A DNA stretch of 64,000 nt from Paraescarpia echinospica (lineage: Eukaryota; Annelida; Polychaeta; Sabellida; Siboglinidae): assembly GCA_020002185.1 (NCBI GenBank), contig CM034541.1, positions 52,275,117-52,339,116 of the forward strand. The letters are read 5' to 3'. The position numbers and the translations under genes are program-made. The notes below the pieces were generated by a model, which ran no database searches, was not told the DNA's origin, and saw only the letters and a program-made list of their open reading frames with translations. Below are positions 8,782 to 18,104 of the stretch, piece by piece. Each line of letters starts with the position of its first letter. The first letter of the stretch is position 1.

Positions 8782-9429
8782 TCAAACGGTCTCGCTCCCC
8801 TTCTTCGTCACGACCCGCGCCTCACGGACCGTATACGTATCCAGTACGCCACCCCACACGACCTTGTGCACGGTCAACTCCAAGACGGTGCCAACCAGGC
8901 TCGCCACAAAGCTACTGCGCAACTGGTCGGGCAACAGGGCCGACACATGGTCGGCATTGTAATCGCCTATCGCCGAAATAGCTTCGTCGAACAGGGTGAC
9001 CCAAATGCTGGCCTCCGTGTCGGCGTCCTTTTCGTCTTCCACCAAAACGCGCACCGAAAAATACGTCTTCGCCGTTGCCTGCATGCCGTGTACAGCGCAC
9101 ACCCGGCCACCGCTTTCTAGGCCTCTCACTTTGCGCTTGCAAATGCCACAGCCCATGTACGTGCATTTGCTTTTCCAAGCCACCCCAACGATTGTTAGGG
9201 GGGTAACAATCTTATACGTGCCATCGCACGCCAGCACGAACTCCTTCAACGACACTTCGGACGCACTCACCACGGCCTCGAAAGTAGGCGCCCCGTCGGC
9301 CGTCGGAAGCGCCTTCGCGCTGGCCTCCGACGCCGGCTTCGCTTTGCCACCAGACGCCACCGTTGGCACCTCCCTCAGCTTGCTGCCTCTCTTTGGCGGC
9401 GCCTCTCCGTGCGCGACAGGCGGGGACAT
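8782..9429 (-). CDS. RPA-like single-stranded DNA-binding protein (OB fold with zinc ribbon)
   Basis: The 215-residue protein starts at ATG 9429-9427; an upstream ATG at 9477 lies too close to the predicted transcription start. Residues 1-50 are Ala/Lys-rich and probably disordered. Residues 85-205 resemble the DBD-C domain of the large subunit of replication protein A: a KCTYMGCGICKRKV block, zinc ligands Cys94, Cys97, Cys111 and His114, then YFSVRVLVED and IWVTLFDEA strands, a helical stretch, and LELTVHKV. The usual fourth cysteine is replaced by His. It would coat single-stranded DNA during protein-primed replication, a role filled by the DNA-binding protein in adenoviruses. The frame is intact. 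Confidence 0.72.
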   Translation of the reverse strand: MSPPVAHGEAPPKRGSKLREVPTVASGGKAKPASEASAKALPTADGAPTFEAVVSASEVSLKEFVLACDGTYKIVTPLTIVGVAWKSKCTYMGCGICKRKVRGLESGGRVCAVHGMQATAKTYFSVRVLVEDEKDADTEASIWVTLFDEAISAIGDYNADHVSALLPDQLRSSFVASLVGTVLELTVHKVVWGGVLDTYTVREARVVTKKGSETV

Positions 9430-9513
9430 GATCAACAACGCTCTGCAACAACAACAAAACGGCAACGGTAGCAACACGACAGCGACAATATTTAGACGTT
9501 CTCCGCCCGGTCC

Positions 9514-9520
9514 CTATATA
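9514..9520 (-). promoter_or_regulatory. TATA box of the RPA-like gene
   Basis: The minus strand reads TATATAG 85 bases upstream of the chosen ATG (9429). Together with the plus-strand TATA at 9782 it defines a divergent promoter region of about 260 bp with no gene in between. Confidence 0.6.
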
Positions 9521-9781
9521 AGCGCGTTGCACGCGGCCCGCACGCGGCCCCCGTGCGCAAAGGCACGCGAACCGCAAAGCAGCCGACTCTTACAAGGTTA
9601 CTAAAACTGAAAAAAATCTCTCGGTCAGTCTAGTGCACTAACAGAATGCCACTTTTATTTCCTAATATAAAGTCACCATAAGATTCTCTAGACCCCACTG
9701 ACTATTATAGACCGCTTAGTTTGCTCACATTTCACATTTAACGGTCGTTTTAAAGACTTACAAACAGTTACATAAGCGCTT

Positions 9782-9800
9782 TATATAAACAGTGACGTCA
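9782..9800 (+). promoter_or_regulatory. TATA box and perfect CRE/ATF palindrome
   Basis: TATATAAA at 9782-9789 is followed by the exact cAMP-response palindrome TGACGTCA at 9793-9800. Transcription should begin near 9,812, giving a 5' UTR of about 70 bases before the ATG at 9885. ATF/CREB sites near TATA boxes are also typical of adenovirus early promoters; the comparison is an analogy. Confidence 0.65.
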
Positions 9801-9884
9801 GCTCCTTATGTAAGGCTATGGCGTACGTGTCTAGGTGCCGCGCGCAAAACAGCGGCTCAACAACTGCGCAATTCATTTCTCACT

Positions 9885-11143
9885 ATGGAGCCAACCGAAC
9901 AAGTTGGTAATTATGCGGCCAATTCTCATCAGGCGCAAAACAGGTACATTTTGCTAACTCACCTAACACTGACTTTCATTGCTAACTCACCTAACACTGA
10001 CTTTCATCACTCACTTTCTTTTATAACGTTCACTACCTATTTCTTTTATAACGTTCACTATTTTTACAGCGATCAGCCTCCCCAAAACGCCGGACTCGGT
10101 ACGCCCCAAGTCGACGTGAATACGCCTCCCCAAGTCGACGTGATTGCGCCTCCCCAAGCCGCCGGAGTTAGTGCTATTCCACCGCCTGCCTCTATGCGTC
10201 TACCCCCACCACAAAGCCGCCCCGGCACAAGGTACGTTTAACGATAATAGCGCTTTTTTAATTTACCTTTATTTGCAGACGCCTACTTTCGATAAAGGCT
10301 ATAGCTGTTTTTCCGTTCGCCCCGCTATTTACAAACGCCCCACTACCGACTTAATGTTTTTTTACAGGCCCTAACCTAAACAGAGACGCGCCGTTACTTT
10401 AATACTTTTTTTCATACTTGCAGACGAAACATCGCCGGCTTCGATACCCTACATATTGGGCGCGGGCAAACCCTTGCGAGGCCCTCGCACCGAAACGGCT
10501 TCATTCATAGATCTCGAATAAATTTAACCCCAGGCGATCTTATTATGATAGATAGGAGGCCGCGCGCCGATCGACCTGGGGGCACATTGTACCTTGGACG
10601 TCGCCGACCACATCACACCCCTTAACACTGTTTCCTTCTCCACAGATGAACCCCCCCTGCGCGCCAGTAGTCACTAATTGAACTTTTCCTCATTCCCCCA
10701 GCCGACACATCTACGTGATCGACCCTAGTCTGGCACATGGACGCTACAATATCGGGCGGGGAATGACAGTGCACTACATAGGACCTGCGCCCCACGCAAT
10801 CACATTCACCTCGCCACGACGCCGCCCCCACCAGCCCCTGTTAGCCGTTGAGCCGCGCCGACGAGAAAAAGAACAAGAAGAAGAAGAATCAGAAGAAGAA
10901 GAGCCGGCAGAAAATTTCGATGACGACTACAGTGGGTTCACCGATTTAGAATTTCTATATGGCGACAACCCCCTACCAGAGGCGGCAACGGTAGAGACAC
11001 AGCCATTCTCCTTTGCCGATATATTCCCACGCCCCCAAATTCTCCCCTCCTCATTTGCCCCACCCGTCCCAGCGCATCTTTCCGTTCATTTAGGCTTTCC
11101 GCCACAACCCTCCGACCGGAACGGCTTTGGCCCACCCCCATGA
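9885..11143 (+). CDS. Spliced accessory gene with acidic C-terminal domain (exons 9885-9943, 10070-10231, 10702-11143)
   Basis: Exon 1 (ATG 9885) has 19 codons plus AG and ends at the donor CAG|GTACAT. The 126-bp intron ends in TTTTTACAG. Exon 2 (10070-10231) is Pro/Gln-rich with repeats of PPQVDV and ends at AAG|GTACGT. The acceptor CCCCCAG at 10,699-10,701 joins in phase to exon 3 (10702-11143). That exon encodes a basic/aromatic block ending in RYNIGRGMTVHYIG, an Arg patch, a Glu-rich tract (EKEQEEEESEEEE), FDDDYSGFTDLEFLYGD, and a Pro-rich tail. In total about 220 residues. Family unknown. An acidic domain next to a basic one could suit a transcriptional regulator or histone-like interactor, which is inference. 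Two other acceptors offer alternative last exons. AATAAA follows at 11,169. Confidence 0.6.
10279..10354 (+). CDS. Alternative 3' exon (a) of the spliced accessory gene, short
   Basis: Acceptor TTTATTTGCAG precedes 10,279. Joined to the donor after 10,231 it stays in phase for 24 residues plus the split codon, then TAA. It is short and could be open by chance. Confidence 0.3.
10424..10625 (+). CDS. Alternative 3' exon (b) of the spliced accessory gene
   Basis: Acceptor CATACTTGCAG precedes 10,424. Spliced to exon 2 it is in phase and open for 66 residues, ending in TAA at 10,623-10,625. It contains an IGRGQTL motif that resembles IGRGMTV of exon (c), and later MIDRRPRADRPGGTLYLGR with a similar pattern. 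Exons (b) and (c) may therefore be diverged duplicates that give different C-termini to the same N-terminal half. Family unknown. Confidence 0.45.
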
Positions 11144-11168
11144 CCCCTTTCCGTCGTCAACTGTAACC

Positions 11169-11174
11169 AATAAA
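11169..11174 (+). terminator. Polyadenylation signal AATAAA of the spliced accessory gene
   Basis: Canonical signal 26 bases after the stop of exon (c), followed by T-rich sequence. Confidence 0.65.
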
Positions 11175-11210
11175 ATTTATTTCTCACCGTTTATTGTGTT
11201 TCCTTTCGCC

Positions 11211-11800
11211 TTCCAACGCACACACGAATATAGTTCCACCTACACATTTAGCCCACTCCACCGGCCTTCCAAAATCACACACGAATAATTCCGCCTATAT
11301 TGCAACACCAAAGCCACAAGCTTAATAATACACGCGCACAGGCCAATATGACAGCGCCGACCTCCAGCCGCATCAGATGCCACCAACTGTGTTTCCGCCA
11401 GTATTCCAACTCACACACGAAACATTCCAGCGAACGCCCAATCCACAAGCTTAATACGCGCGCACACAGGCCAATCTGACAGCTCCGACCGCCAACTGCA
11501 ATAACACACGATTAATTCCACCTATATTGCACCACCAAACACCAGCGGCCGCCAAAGCCACAGGCTTAATACACGCGCACAGGCCCCCTATGACAGCGCC
11601 AGCCTCCAGCCGCCATAACGATATTGCACGCACATCAGTGGTCCCCAACTGTATTCCAACTCACACAAGCCAGCGACCGCCAAAGCCACACACAGGCCAA
11701 TCTGACAGCTCCGACCGCCCACTGCTATAACGATATTGCACCGCAATTGCACGCGTATCCATCAGCTGTGCCGCAGCCAGCGCTGACAGGCAATATCCAC
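11211..11800. repeat. Imperfect tandem repeats of about 110-130 bp with CCAAT boxes
   Basis: A block GGCCAAT(A/C)TGACAGC(G/T)CCGAC recurs at 11,341, 11,469 and 11,695, with a variant lacking CCAAT at 11,582. Around it recur AAGCTTAATA, ACACGCGCACAGG, ACACACGAATAATTCC and CCAACTGTATTCCAACTCACAC. The copies are shuffled and indel-rich. No gene is supported. Repeated CCAAT motifs suggest an upstream regulatory array. Confidence 0.6.
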
Positions 11801-11990
11801 ATCAGCGCCACAACCTTATTACAAGCGCGTCTATGCGGCCCCGAAAAACATTTATCCGGCCTCCCGTCAAACAATGCACATAAAAATCCTACAGCCTGAC
11901 ATTCGACACCACCATTTGCCAGTGAGTCGTGAAAACCAGGCCAGGCGTAATCTAAACCGCGCGGCCCCACCTCCACCACCGCACCGGTCT

Positions 11991-12030
11991 AGAAGCTTCT
12001 AGAAGGTTCTAGAAAGTTCTAGAACCTTCC
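11991..12030. promoter_or_regulatory. Perfect eight-module heat-shock element array
   Basis: GAA and TTC triplets alternate every 5 bases without a miss: GAA at 11992, 12002, 12012, 12022 and TTC at 11997, 12007, 12017, 12027. This is the canonical HSF-binding arrangement (nGAAn/nTTCn inverted pentamers); three units suffice in typical heat-shock promoters. It lies 0.4 kb inside the E1 right end. No convincing coding frame starts within 400 bases on either side, so its target is unknown. Confidence 0.75.
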
Positions 12031-12389
12031 CGCGCGTCATTATTTTAAACTCGCTGATCTCCAGGGGTGTCACTTCACTCTAAAATCTTTCCCACCTCCC
12101 GTGCACGTAATGAATACTAATTGGTCACTATTTACTATTTTTTGTCGTTGCTAACGTTCTCCTCCGATAATTGCGCTACTCATTTGTTACTAATTAGTAC
12201 TTAATTAATTAATTAATTAATTACCCTAATTAGTACCTGATTAGTCACTAGAGCTCGTCATTCACCCTATTTATTTCCTCTTTATTCAGTAGATGGCGAC
12301 ACCCTCTTTCTCATGACCCCCATCAATCACTTTTGACGTTGCTATAATCATACTGGTAAAAAACGTAGGAATTCTACTTATAAAAAACG
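12031..12389. other. AT-rich subterminal region of E1 without genes
   Basis: Contains TTAATTAATTAATTAATTAATTA-type tracts (12,203-12,225) like those inside the E2 termini. I see no coding frame or RNA gene. Confidence 0.5.
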
Positions 12390-12444
12390 AAAAAGCCTTT
12401 GATCTAAGGTCACTTCCGGGGATGGCGAACCGCTTACCACTACT
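12390..12444 (-). repeat. Inferred right terminal inverted repeat of E1
   Basis: Read on the minus strand from 12,444 it starts AGTAGTGG and continues GGAAGTGA...GATCAAAGGCTTTT. The left end of E2 starts AGTAGTATA and continues GGAAATGA...GATCAAAGGATTTT at almost the same distances. The next six plus-strand bases, AATCTT (12,445-12,450), would be the target duplication. Confidence 0.6.
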
Positions 12445-12450
12445 AATCTT

Positions 12451-13408
12451 ATTGTCCGGCAGTCAAACGCCCTTTAGATGGTGGACCGTGCATTAGGGTG
12501 TGCATGATTAGACAGACATAAGAATACTCAACGATAACAAAATGTAATGATAATAAAATGTATATTACTGTCATTTATAATCACAACGAATGATTGTGTA
12601 GGTCCGCGTGTAGATGGCGCCACTCTTTTTTATTGTAAAATGTGTTGCAATTTTTATGTGACATTGAAGTTAAATAGAGGACCAGTTAGAACATGGCGTA
12701 TCACGTGCATGAGTCACCCTTATCAGTGGGTGACAAAGACCTCTAAGAGTAATATGTAATTTGGTGGTCTTGATTTGTTATAGTGATTTTGCAGTCGACT
12801 GGCGCGTAGAATTACTGGGTTTGATCTATATCTGCAACATTGAGACTTGTAGTTAAACATGGCTGCGTGTTTCTGGGATTGCCCATTAAAAGTACCTATG
12901 AAATGACTGTGTTGTCTTTGTTGTGATGTACAGTATAACAAAATACGTCCATAATGAATTCATTCGAGCTTGTTTAGCCGCCTCACAGAAATTTATATTT
13001 TAAAGACAAGATATAGAATTACAATGAATGTTGCCAATGTGTATTATATGTGGATCTAGTACTTTATAGTGTATGGTATGATGCTAGTTTAATTCAAAGC
13101 TAACCGTAAAGTAACATTCTGAAGACTTAGACCTACACATTTAATTTGGACTATGATTATGAATTATATATGGTGAGATTATGAACTGGTGATATGCACA
13201 CACACTGCCTTACTATACATTCGTAGCTGACGTTCATCACAAACACAAATTAATTAATTATAAACATTTTAGTGTGTCTTTGTCAAAAGGTGGCGCCACT
13301 GTTGTTCATTTTCCGTTACACGACGCTGCTAACGACCGTCTCAGTAGCATTGACATAGATCTCTTCAATACAGGTCAGTGCTCAGTAGCAGGCCAAGTCA
13401 TGACCCAC
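12451..13408. other. AT-rich host DNA, nothing recognised
   Basis: No frame with a recognisable family, no RNA gene and no clear repeat. Short frames present are below what chance gives. Confidence 0.5.
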
Positions 13409-13587
13409 CTGTATGACCGCCACAGGCATATCGCCGTGTAAAATGCGATTATCATCGAACATTGTCAACGAAAATGTGTTCATGTCTGCGCGAGTCGACC
13501 CGCGATACCCTGTTATCAGATTGTCGTGCATAGTGGCCCAATAAAAACTATGGTCCTGTTTGTGGGACATCCACGTGCCATTGTCAA
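13409..13587 (-). CDS. Candidate orphan host exon, family not recognised
   Basis: The minus frame is open between acceptor GTCTTAG (AG at 13,589-13,588) and donor ATACAG|GTGGGT. It encodes about 59 residues of protein-like composition, including WMSHKQDHSFYWATMHDN and MNTFSLTMFDDNRILHGDM. GC content and codon use are higher than the surroundings. I do not recognise the family and see no partner exon with certainty. Confidence 0.35.
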
Positions 13588-13844
13588 CTAAGACTTAAAT
13601 CAGGTAGTAGTCTGGGAATTGACATCGGCTTTTCTTTTGACAGACATAATTATCTTCCTGCTCGTGTGTCGTATAGGCCTACACGCAAGATAGCATCATG
13701 AGTTATCAACGTGTTACGTAGGAATTCTCCCACGTGATGACAAATGGTTGCTCTCAGCAGAGTATACGTAGCCGCTGAATGTAAAAAATACAAAGCAGTG
13801 ACCAGGTCATGCACTTCGATAATGTTGTATGTTGTTGAAATTAC

Positions 13845-13846
<2 letters not shown>

Positions 13847-13875
<29 letters not shown>

Positions 13876-13990
13876 TGTATATAATTTATATACATACATA
13901 CATACATACGTACGTAAATACATACGTACATACATACATACGTACGTACATACATACGTACATACATACGTACATACATACGTACATATG
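13847..13990. repeat. TA and CATA/CGTA microsatellite
   Basis: A (TA)n run is followed by interrupted CATACATACGTA repeats. Frames rich in Tyr, Val and Met here are repeat translations, not genes. Confidence 0.9.
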
Positions 13991-14265
13991 GAGTGTTTCA
14001 TGACGTGAATTCTAACTAGGTGGTGCCACAATGTTATAGATGGTTACGTTGACGTTCGCTAGTTGGTACTGTCGAGAACGATACAAACCTACAGTTAACA
14101 ATCATAATACACTACACAACTTGCTGTGTTTAATTGATGTTTCTAACTAATTGTGTATAAGACTGCAAATAAACTCAGTTAATCTGGTTGTACTTCGAAT
14201 TTTATTAGGATGTAGACCCATAAATAAGTTGGCGAAATAAATCAGCAAATGGGAGCAGAATCAGC

Positions 14266-14420
14266 TTGATGTCCAAAATTAGCTCAGACAAGCCATGAGT
14301 ATAGTCTTAAATTATAACGGGTTCTCTCCAGCTAGGTCAAACCGCCTGGGTAAATATTACAACGACCGGTTACCAGCTGTGGCTCGTTCATGGCTGGTCT
14401 GAGCTAATTTTGGACATCAA
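14266..14420. mobile_element. MITE-like element with 33-bp terminal inverted repeats
   Basis: The first 33 bases (TTGATGTCCAAAATTAGCTC...) match the reverse complement of the last 33 with one mismatch. The total is 155 bp with no coding capacity, as in a non-autonomous DNA transposon. A target duplication could not be fixed. Confidence 0.65.
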
Positions 14421-14718
14421 CGTCAATTGGTTCCTCAAAACAAGATTTCCTACATTTCCGGAGATTGTGTCACAAAGTCATGTTTTTGTGAAACACAGAT
14501 GCAGACAAGGTTCTAAAACAGTGGGAAAAGTTATATGTCTAAAAGGCATATTAGACATTGAAACAGAATGAGTACGTAACAGATAATTGGACTTCATTTC
14601 TCCAGCGCTTAACCACACAGCACATCATCATGTTTATTACACAAATTTTGTGTGGTGTCTGGTGTATATCAAAATTTAAAGACACACTTTTGGAAGATTG
14701 CAAAAAAGTGTATTGCCC
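14421..14718. other. Host DNA, nothing recognised
   Basis: AT-rich; no supported gene. Confidence 0.4.
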
Positions 14719-14921
14719 ATTTGTGTGTGCGTGTGTGCGTGCGTGCGTGCGTATGTGTGCGTGTGTGCGTGTGTGTGTGTGTGTGAGTGTGTGTGTGGTG
14801 TGAGTGTGTATGTGGTGTGTGTGTGTGTGTGTGTGTGTCTGTCTGTCTGTGTGTGTGTGTGTGTGTGTATGTGTGTGAGTGTGTGTGTGGTGTGAGTGTG
14901 TATGTGGTGTGTGTGTGTGTC

Positions 14922-14956
<35 letters not shown>

Positions 14957-14958
14957 CT
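14719..14958. repeat. GT/GTGC microsatellite with a duplicated block
   Basis: An interrupted (GT)n tract. The segment GTGAGTGTGTGTGTGGTGTGAGTGTGTATGTGGTG appears twice (about 14,783 and 14,876). Confidence 0.9.
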
Positions 14959-15659
14959 GTGTGTTATCTCCAGTGATTTCGCATCGTGCTAAGTGACATT
15001 ACACACTACCTCTGGTTTTACTGCATATTTTACATTACATTACTTTTTTCTTGTAAATAATTGTTTTTTTTATGTTGTGTGTTAACACAGGTCAATGTGA
15101 TGTTGCACCTAATGCTCTAGTGTAGTATGTAGTTCTTGCTTAATACTCTCGCTTTCAATTACAGACGCCAGCTAGTTTCTTGGAATGAAAAGGTGCCGAA
15201 TGCGTAAGTCTCCCCTGTTAGTACATAACCTTTCCATTGACAATACACTGGCACGACCTCCTTGTGGTACACTGTGGATAATGGGCACCTTGCGAATGTG
15301 CTCAGGATCTTGGAGCAGATTGGGGACCCAGAAGTGTCGCGCGCAGGGCCCACCAACGTGTGGATACTTACCGACCTTCACCATTCGAATATCCAACAAT
15401 GGGTAAATAGTCAGTATCGGGTAGCAGCGATGCTTGTATTTGGTGTTGGCGGAAGAGTCAAGTCATCTTAACCAACGGTGTCTCTAGAACTAAGAGTAGA
15501 TTGCAACTTATCTCCACTGCGGGGAAACCAGCTTGACATCCAGTCATTGCACGGGGTGCTTCACTGGATTAAGGTATCCCTGGTCCAGAGGGTGTTGATA
15601 TTGGTGCGCGACAGTCTTGGCACCTAAAACATGATCGCTGGCGAAGATGTAGGGGAAGT

Positions 15660-16110
15660 CTATGGCGACGGAGTTAAGTTTTAACAAGCGACTTTCTGTG
15701 GATTTACAATCAGTACGAAGAAAACTGTAACACTAGACCGACCTCCACCTGGACAAACTTCAGTCGATCCAGATATTGAGATATGTGGAACCTCACTAAA
15801 GTCAGTCAAGAACTTCACATACTTGGGCAGCACAATTGCGTCTGACAACAACATCGATGTGGTAATTAAAAATCGTATATATGCTGCCTCCGGAGCCTCT
15901 GGAGGACTGTGGAAGCGCGTGTGGTCACAACACGGCATTACAGTCTCCACATAGTGCAAGGTGCACAAGGCGATTGTACTTCCACCCCTACTGAACTCAG
16001 CTGAGACTTATACACTCCACAGTCGCCACATCAGGAAATGTTCCCATGTGCATCTCCTCATCTGCGACAAATCCTTCGGATCTCATGGAAAAACCACATT
16101 TGAAGTGTAT
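15660..16110 (+). pseudogene. Non-LTR retrotransposon reverse transcriptase relic (3' part)
   Basis: The plus frame reads a typical RT thumb and downstream segment: FTISTKKTVT, a proline-rich block, then NFTYLGSTIASDNNID, NRIYAASGASGGLWKRVWSQ and LPPLLNSAETYTLH. This is the arrangement of LINE ORF2 proteins. Stops interrupt it and the catalytic core is missing. The adjoining 15,160-15,660 stretch may belong to it but I could not confirm that. Bases 14,959-15,160 hold nothing recognised. Confidence 0.7.
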
Positions 16111-17376
16111 AAGTGTAAAGATGGGCGAACATGACAAGTGTAGATTTCATTCTGACTGTATTCAAACGGAGGCGGGCCTACACTATGGATAGATACACAT
16201 AGAAGAAAAGTTAGGACAAAAATATATACATGGTTACGATCGTCGGCATGGCCTTCTGGGTGCTTTTGTACCTACCGTCTTCTGTGCTGACTGCTGCAGA
16301 GGCTTTGTTACACAGGTAGAACTGACATCTCATCGGAGAGCAAAACATAAGGACACTCCCCTACTGTGATGTCATCATCGAACAGGATGGACAGCATAGA
16401 GAGAGAGAGAGAGAGAGAGAGAGACAACTAATTTTTGTAGGCAATGTTTTTGTATTGTATTGCTTGATATAACATAACGCAAACATTTGTACAGTGAAGC
16501 TATTCTAAGACGTAACTTCTCCGTATCATGCTGTACTATGTAACACGTAACACCAACCTTGTATGTAGTGATAACTGACAAGTGCTGGATTTGGAACAGT
16601 GGGGGTTCCAAGGCAGTAATTAGTCGGTATTGGATCATAATACTTAGTTCTCATTCCTTCCTATCTTCTACCATAGAGGGTTCAAAGCGAAATACGACTT
16701 TTACCCATTTTGAACACCGATTTGCATAATATCGAAGCATTCAAGTTACATCGAAAAACGTTTCAATCAAAAAAGAAATTACCAAAAAGCGTATTGTGGA
16801 GCATCATAAAAATCAAAATAGCGGGGACCCTGGACAAGTGCACCGACTCCCACGCACTGCATTCGGCACTGGAATGACATGAGAATGTACAAGGCAACTG
16901 CTTCAAATCTATACATGCAGTGTATCAAGTTTAATACATCCGAATATGTGCAATACAATATCCATAGTCACATGTTATGTGTTATTAAATATATTATGTA
17001 TAATAATAATACATTTATTCATACTAAAAAATTGCACAATTCGACTAAATCAATGTATATAAGTTACTGTGTACATAAAACAGTAAGCAATGAGCGCAGC
17101 TCGTCAATGGCTAAAAAAGAAGAGCTACCCGCATTATCTACATTATGTAATACATCTTTTGCAAATTAGACTCTACATACTAGTTCATCATCCAACCCCT
17201 CCTGGTAGTTGTCTTGAATCATACCATAAAAATGATTAGACTTCATTCTATGTCATGGCATCAATTTTGAATTTGGACATGATATAGTTAACACTTTTAG
17301 ACATGTATGACCCACTACCTTGAAGAGCTAGATGAGAGAGCATTTTCAAACTGGAGTTACTGCATTTCAAGCAACT
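16111..17376. other. Host DNA with a short GA microsatellite; no gene recognised
   Basis: (GA)n lies at 16,397-16,424. The rest is AT-rich with no recognisable coding sequence. Confidence 0.5.
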
Positions 17377-18104
17377 CTACATAAATCGTACCATTCGATT
17401 CATAATTTGAATTTGAATCGGTAAACAGTCGGCTAAAAGTGATACCATATAACAATGCGTGCAAACTGGTAGATTAAACAGTTTTCTGATACCTTTGCTC
17501 CACGTAGTATAAAACATATCAAGATGTTTGTTTTGTAAGTTCCACAGACATACACCATGGAAAGATGTAGAGTACGACATATATAATTGACGTTTTATGT
17601 TTATATTCCAAAACCCAAAATTAGCAGATACTGCATTTACACGCCATATAAAACCATGATGACACATATCTTTTACCATAGCCTGGTGAGTGTCAGGACC
17701 AATAATGTGGCCTAAATGCAACCCTTTTTTTTAGTATGTTTCACTTTTAAACCATCAAAGTAAAATGGGCAGTCGGTACCACTGCCATATTTAATAAGTT
17801 GACATTTTGCTGGGTTGAATTGTCAATCATATTCATATTTTAAACATATATCACACATTTTGTTAAATGCATATATCGATGGAGCTACCAAAGATATATC
17901 ATCAGCATAGCCAACAGCACCATAGTACTTATGACCAATCATACAGCCAAAACCAGACATGCAGAGTCTTGTTAACATTTCATCAATGTAGATAGAACAT
18001 AAAATGGGGGACAACACCACACCCTGCTTCACACCGTTGGTAGTGGAGAAATGCAATGACATGGAATTGTTCCATGATACATTTAAATGTTGATTAGTGT
18101 ACAT
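17377..18104 (-). pseudogene. Non-LTR retrotransposon reverse transcriptase relic
   Basis: The minus strand encodes NGVKQGVVLSPILCSIYIDE, then GAVGYADDISLVAPS with the YADD catalytic box. In a second frame it encodes the downstream connection region (LGHIIGPDTHQ to CLPIQIQIMNRMVRFM). A stop/frameshift separates them near 17,720-17,820. Both ends are missing, so this is a dead LINE fragment. Confidence 0.8.

Larger units (their letters stand above)
1..12444. mobile_element. E1: Polinton/Maverick (adintovirus-like) element, right part; left end lies outside the window
   Basis: The GC-rich block contains penton-like, pX-like, capsid, protease and family-B polymerase genes in the arrangement of Polinton/Maverick virus-like elements, followed by a 5.7-kb accessory region. 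The right end is placed at 12,444 because the last 55 bases resemble the right terminus of E2 (28,881-28,935): both end in ACTACT and share a GATC(A)AAGG-type block and a TTCC block at matching distance. AT-rich TTAATTAA tracts lie just inside both termini. Integrase and packaging ATPase genes, expected in this family, should lie to the left of position 1. Near-intact reading frames indicate a young insertion. The identity is firm; the exact right end is an inference because the partner terminus is not visible. Confidence 0.85.

Noticed and set aside
9430..9477. Upstream ATG (9477) as start of the RPA-like protein
   Set aside because: It would lie within a few bases of the transcription start implied by the TATA box at 9,514; the ATG at 9429 is better placed.
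11725..11979. 84-codon minus-strand frame starting 13 bases from the heat-shock array
   Set aside because: It lies inside the CCAAT repeat region, resembles no family, and the start is too close to the HSE for a promoter between them.
13650..14031. Tyr/Val/Met-rich frames
   Set aside because: Translations of the CATA/CGTA microsatellite.
14558..14996. Cys/Val-rich frames
   Set aside because: Translations of a GT microsatellite.
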